NCBI RefSeq assembly: GCF_024586455.1 | Contig: NC_065923.1 | Location: 44,028,264-44,092,263 of the forward strand | Direction: 5' to 3' | Length of the DNA stretch: 64,000 nucleotides | Origin: Bactrocera neohumeralis | Taxonomy: Eukaryota; Arthropoda; Insecta; Diptera; Tephritidae | Shown: positions 60,240 to 64,000 of the stretch, one piece after another | How positions within the stretch are numbered: position 1 is the stretch's first letter | Layout: the number at the start of each line of letters is the position of its first letter | Notes under the pieces: model-generated | Seen by the model: only the letters and a program-made list of their open reading frames with translations | Databases searched by the model: none | Told to the model about the DNA's origin: nothing | Position numbers and translations under genes: made by a program

Positions 60240-60555
60240 ATTTATTCAACGCTGGAAAGTTCGGAGAATAATCTCCGTGAAATTTTTCGCTTCCACAAGA
60301 GGAGACTAACTCTCGGAGTCATTTGGATTTCCTTATATCGCACCAATCAATGGAGTTCTTGAAAAAACACTTCTGTGTGCAGATAATTTTTCGATTGGCC
60401 ACCGTTAGACTTTTTGGTGTGAGGATATGTAGAGTCAGTATATGCGGACAATCCCAAATTGCTTGAACGACTCATGGAAAAGAACTCAACTGACGGACCA
60501 TCTAAGTCGTAAACGCGGCCAACATTTGAAAGAGAAAATCTTTAAAAAATAAAAA
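60240..60555 (+). pseudogene. Mariner transposase C-terminal fragment (group of 28.8 kb)
   Basis: In shifted frames it reads WPP.DFLVWGYVESVYADNP near 60396-60455 and, at the end, LTDHLSRKRGQHLKEKIFKK then a stop, paralleling RMDHLRRSRGQHLNEIIFK at 29.5 kb. The N-terminal two thirds is missing. Confidence 0.65.
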
Positions 60556-60934
60556 CCAAAGAATGTTCTTTCGAATGATAATAAATCATCCCCATTAAAT
60601 TTGAAGTTTCTATGTTTTTTCTTTAAAAAAGTAGAGTATAAATGGATCAATTTATATAAAGAATGTATTATGTTCAGCAATACACTACAGATGCAGGTCA
60701 GCAAAAGCTAGAAGCCAGCTCATAAATACTAGGGAATTTTTTTTTTTTAATTAATAAGTCACTGGTTTCGTAAATGGACTTCATGTAATGTTAAGAAGTG
60801 GCATAGTAATGTATCCTCATATCTCAAACATATAAGGACAATAATTCAAAATTTCGCACTATGTTGTTACATGGAATAATGGGATCAGTGTGGGAGATAC
60901 ACCAAAAATGTATAACAAATTGTAATTCTTTAAG

Positions 60935-61448
60935 CAAGTATCAGGAATTTATAAATAAAACGAAAAATTTTCAATCTCACTCATCATTATTTAATCGCCT
61001 TCAAAGTAACATTTATTTGAAGCGATGCACATGTGCCAACGCTTCTTCCAATCATCAAAACATTTTCTTTCCGGGATGGCCTTCAAATCTGGGGCCAAAT
61101 TTTTTTTGATGTCTTCAATTGAGTCGAAGCATGTTCCCCGAAGTGGATATTTCAGTGAGGAAAAAGGTAGCAGTCACAGGAGGCCATATCATATGAATAC
61201 GGTGCTTGATGTTTGTTGAATGTTTGGCCAAAATTTAACCTAAATACGTTGATTTAAATTTTAAAATTCGACAAACTCTACTGAGGTTGACTGACATAAA
61301 TAGCTACTGTAAAGATACTGGTTGACAAATCGCGATAATTTTTGGCATCGTAATTACGGACGGTTATACAAACCCAGGAAAAAAATGTACCTGTCTTCCA
61401 TATAAGCGGGAGATGAAAAGGGGAAATAAAGAATTCCCGATACTTACT
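60935..61448 (-). mobile_element. Internally deleted mariner, about 510 bp, with inverted ends
   Basis: The ends are related: AAGTATCAGGAATT near 60937-60950 and, at the other side, the reverse complement of AAGTATCGGGAATTC (61431-61446). The minus strand encodes PYSYDMASCDCYLFP with the third catalytic Asp. After a frameshift come LKYPLRGTCFDSIEDIKKNL and DWKKRWHMCIASNK, then CYFEGD and a stop at about 60994. The DNA-binding domain and the first two catalytic Asp are deleted. The TA duplication is not clear. Confidence 0.75.
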
Positions 61449-61689
61449 TGACAGGGTGTATGTATATTTTTTCTCTTTTCAACTAAAAATTTATAAATAA
61501 TTAAAAGTTCTCACAGCTGCATGTGTATCTATCATTTAACATTCTCCGAAACTTGAAATCGATCATGAAACTGTTACATGCGTTCGGCAAAACAGCGAGG
61601 ATGAGTACGTAGATAGGCGTAACGGAACCTTGCCAGGCCCACAAAACGGCATTAAATGAAAATTTTTAACAAATTCGCTTAAGCCAAAT
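61449..61689. other. Intergenic, short
   Basis: No supported feature between the mariner end and the family B copy. Confidence 0.4.
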
Positions 61690-62340
61690 CGCTTAAGCAC
61701 TCCTATCGACACTGTAAAATTAGATGAAACCAAGTGATAAGCCCGCCTAATTCTCATATGAGGAGGACTACTTAAGAGCCGAGAGCGAAAATGGACGATG
61801 ACACCGTTAAAATTTTGAAGAGAAACCATATAGTAGAACCGTATGTTCCAATGCAAAAACAAACGCAATCGGACTACTACCACGCCTAGTTCCCATAAAA
61901 CACAATTTTAAATTCCACCTAATTTTACCATTTTCCAAAATGCAAATCAAGCACCGATGAATATGTCGAATGTATCATGACAAAGGGTGTGCAAATCGGA
62001 CGACAATTGTCAAGTACCGAATAATGTGGATCAAAGTTTCAATGACGAACCTTTGAACGAAATATCAATAAATTTATTAGAAATATTATAAAAATTCGGA
62101 GAAAATTCTTCCCAAAAAATAGTATGCCAATATATCCAAAATGGGTGGAATTGTCAAACTTTTTAACCCCCATATACCTAATAGAAAGATTTTTGAACAT
62201 TCAGTTGACTTAATACCGCATATGTCGTCAAATGTGTGTGAGTTATTTTTATAAAATAGATGGAGTGTGTTTTTCTAATAATGGCGCATCGTTGTGACTA
62301 AAATGGATAGAATCGGGCGAAAATTTCCTTACTTGTTTCT
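61690..62340 (+). repeat. Dispersed repeat family B, degenerate copy
   Basis: CACTGTAAAATTAGATGAAA, AAGCCCGCC, ACCACGCCTAGTTCCCATA, ACAATTTTAAATTCCACC, ACCGAATAATGTGGATC, CCAAAATGGGTGGAAT and CATATACCTAATAGAAAG are recognisable. It ends in AAATTTCCTTACTTGTTTC, with the hairpin module deleted. Confidence 0.65.
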
Positions 62341-62769
62341 ACATGATTTATTGTACGTAGGTATACTATTGTTGCACTTACCACGGCAATAAATGTATAG
62401 CGGAAAACTCATTTTATGTATACGTTATAATAGACGTATTTCTGCTTTCGAAATGGTTTATATAACATATGTACAAAAATGTGCAAACTTGACAACAATA
62501 ACAGAATTTTACGTATACGCCCTCGTAATTACCAGCAAAAAACTTTAAAAGTAAAAGCAAAGGCGCTGGAAAAATAATAATGCCAACTGTGCTTTGCCAT
62601 TGATTTCAATTTTTTACGGAAAAATATATTTTTGCTATAATGCAAATTCTTCTACTGTAATTAGAACTCAGCAGTCTTTACCAGGAAAGGAAAAGTGGGT
62701 TTGGTTGAGTTTGGTTGAACATTTGCAAACAAAATTTCTTTCTTTACTGTTCTTGTTATTTATTGTGCT
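62341..62769. other. Intergenic, no gene seen
   Basis: No supported feature. Confidence 0.4.
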
Positions 62770-63619
62770 TTTCACGTAGATCTGTAGACCCTACTTTATA
62801 CGCAATACAAAACTTTAGGTTGAAGCAAGTATGCAGTTTTGTTGATCTGGGAGTAACTATGGACCACAAACTCAATTTTAATCTTCACGCATTTACCATG
62901 GTTTTTAAAGTTAAAGGCGCTCTTAGTTTTGTTAAACGTTGGTCTAAAGAATTTAGAGATCCGCTTACCACAAAAACTCTTTTTACATCTCTGGTGAGGC
63001 CTATATTAGAGTATGCTTCTGTGGTTTGGAACCCTATTTACCAAGTCCATTCGGATAAGTTAGAATCCGTTCAAAACCAATTTTTACTTTTTGCTTTAAA
63101 TCATTTATATTGGGATTCCAGTTTAAATCTTCCCTCTTACACTAACCGTTTAAAACTTATAAATCGTATAGTCGCAGGGAGATGCTTGGTATAATATTCC
63201 TTGTCAAACTCATGAATGGGTCAGTCTGTAGCCCATCTCTCTTATCTGATATTAATTTTAACGTTCCCGCTCGCTCTACCGGGCAGTTTAAACCCTTACT
63301 TTCAAAATTTTCTAGAACAAATTTTGAGTTAATTCCGCCGTATATGTCATGATTTCAATTCTTATTCTAGCACATTTGATCTAACAGACTCACTCCTTAC
63401 CATTAAAAAGTTATTTTATCTACTCTTAACAAGTAACATTTAAAAATAATATACTTTAATCTAATTCTTAACTTCGGCTGTTGAAATTTTTGTTTCTGTA
63501 GCTGAGCAGCTTAAGATTGCAACGCTTAAAACTCTCTTGCCTTTTATGACTCGGCTAATTCCGCTCGTTCGCGGATTGCGCCCCTCGCGTCGGTTGGGCG
63601 GGAGGAGGGTAATTGTTGG

Positions 63620-63620
<1 letters not shown>
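62770..63620 (+). pseudogene. LINE ORF2 3' end (CR1/Jockey-like) with 3' UTR
   Basis: The plus frame to 63194 reads QVCSFVDLGVTMDHKLNFNL, ALSFVKRWSKEFRDPLTTK, FTSLVRPILEYASVVWNPIY, HSDKLESVQNQFLLFAL and SYTNRLKLINR, the conserved post-catalytic RT block of CR1/Jockey-type LINEs. After a frameshift near 63180 it continues with LVKLMNGSVCSPSLLSDINF and NVPARSTGQFKPLLSKF, close to the natural C-terminus. About 270 bp of apparent 3' UTR, ending in a G-rich CGGTTGGGCGGGAGGAGGG, leads into the TAT microsatellite. It is 5'-truncated, as is usual for LINEs. The upstream frame from 62715 is not LINE-like, so the insertion edge is near 62770. Confidence 0.85.
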
Positions 63621-63697
<77 letters not shown>

Positions 63698-63714
63698 TTA
63701 TTATTATTATTATT
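63621..63714. repeat. (TAT)n microsatellite, probable LINE tail
   Basis: 94 bp of TAT/TTA repeats with one ATATTATT phase slip and a TTCATT interruption, directly after the LINE 3' UTR. CR1-like LINEs often end in short tandem repeats. It encodes a meaningless poly-Tyr/Ile frame. Confidence 0.95.
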
Positions 63715-64000
63715 CTAAATCTACAGTAGACAAAGTAAAACTTAGTATTACATATTTTCCCGTAATTGTAACTAACTAACTAATCTTTATAGAATTTTTT
63801 TAAGGGAATATTTACAGGTATTTTCATGCGTAAATTACATTTCAGGTAAATAATATCTGGCTGATTTGTTACTGATATAAACACATACCGCATGACACCC
63901 AACAATTATTTCAAGTTTAATTAAGTACTTGTATTTTAAATTCTTCGATTAATAATCTACACACAATAATAGTCACAATCAAGGCTATATAAGTATGATA
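63715..64000. other. Intergenic to the window edge
   Basis: No supported feature. Confidence 0.4.

Noticed and set aside
63537..63779. 80-codon frame with poly-Tyr and poly-Ile
   Set aside because: It is a translation of the TAT microsatellite and LINE 3' UTR.
1..64000. CRISPR array, bacterial operon or virus
   Set aside because: No regularly spaced repeats with unique spacers, no operon-like gene packing and no viral gene set; all recognisable proteins are eukaryotic transposon proteins.

Overview
This window looks like non-coding, AT-rich DNA from a higher fly, most probably a tephritid fruit fly. That placement is an inference: it rests on my recognition of the repeat style (mariner lineages, the long repeat ending in a GTTCGG hairpin, and LINE copies of a kind common in tephritid genomes), not on a database match. 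I found no intact host gene, no rRNA or tRNA gene, no CRISPR array and no bacterial operon. The open frames are short and interrupted. Those I can identify are broken transposon genes or their antisense shadows.

Layout. 1-0.4 kb: end of an R1/Jockey-like LINE. 2-4.8 kb: a dispersed repeat (family A), scraps of a Gypsy-like LTR element and a LINE 5' scrap. 5.4-7.4 kb: a 1-kb inverted-repeat element with a nested family B copy, then an internally deleted LINE that keeps its 5' and 3' ends. 8.5-12.6 kb: family B, a mariner scrap, a recent 97-bp tandem duplication, a complete but non-autonomous mariner with TA target duplication, and LINE debris. 13.3-16.6 kb: LINE endonuclease scrap, second family A copy, mellifera-type mariner. 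18-20.7 kb: LINE, mariner, family B. 21.6-26.2 kb: start of an irritans-type mariner running into about 4.4 kb of suspect, homopolymer-inflated sequence holding a 100-N gap. 26.6-40.6 kb: more family B, five mariner remnants, one LINE, and a second 100-N gap at 34.8 kb. 40.7-46.6 kb: a 266-bp mariner MITE and family B copies. 47.8-48.8 kb: a piggyBac-like transposase with its catalytic core deleted. 50.3-56.6 kb: LINE, then a family B copy split by a TTAA-flanked piggyBac element and by a 500-bp MITE. 57.9-64 kb: a clean 667-bp TTAA-flanked MITE, two mariner remnants, family B, and a CR1/Jockey-like LINE ending in a (TAT)n tract.

How the parts relate: nothing here works as a pathway. The window is a record of repeated transposon invasion. 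At least twelve mariner-type insertions from several lineages are present, all with disabled transposases; those with enough sequence to judge are mostly internally deleted with ends retained. I did not find a new functional system. The most distinctive items are the nested TTAA elements, family B with its conserved terminal hairpin beside a TATAAAA box, and the LINE copies that lost their middles but kept both ends.
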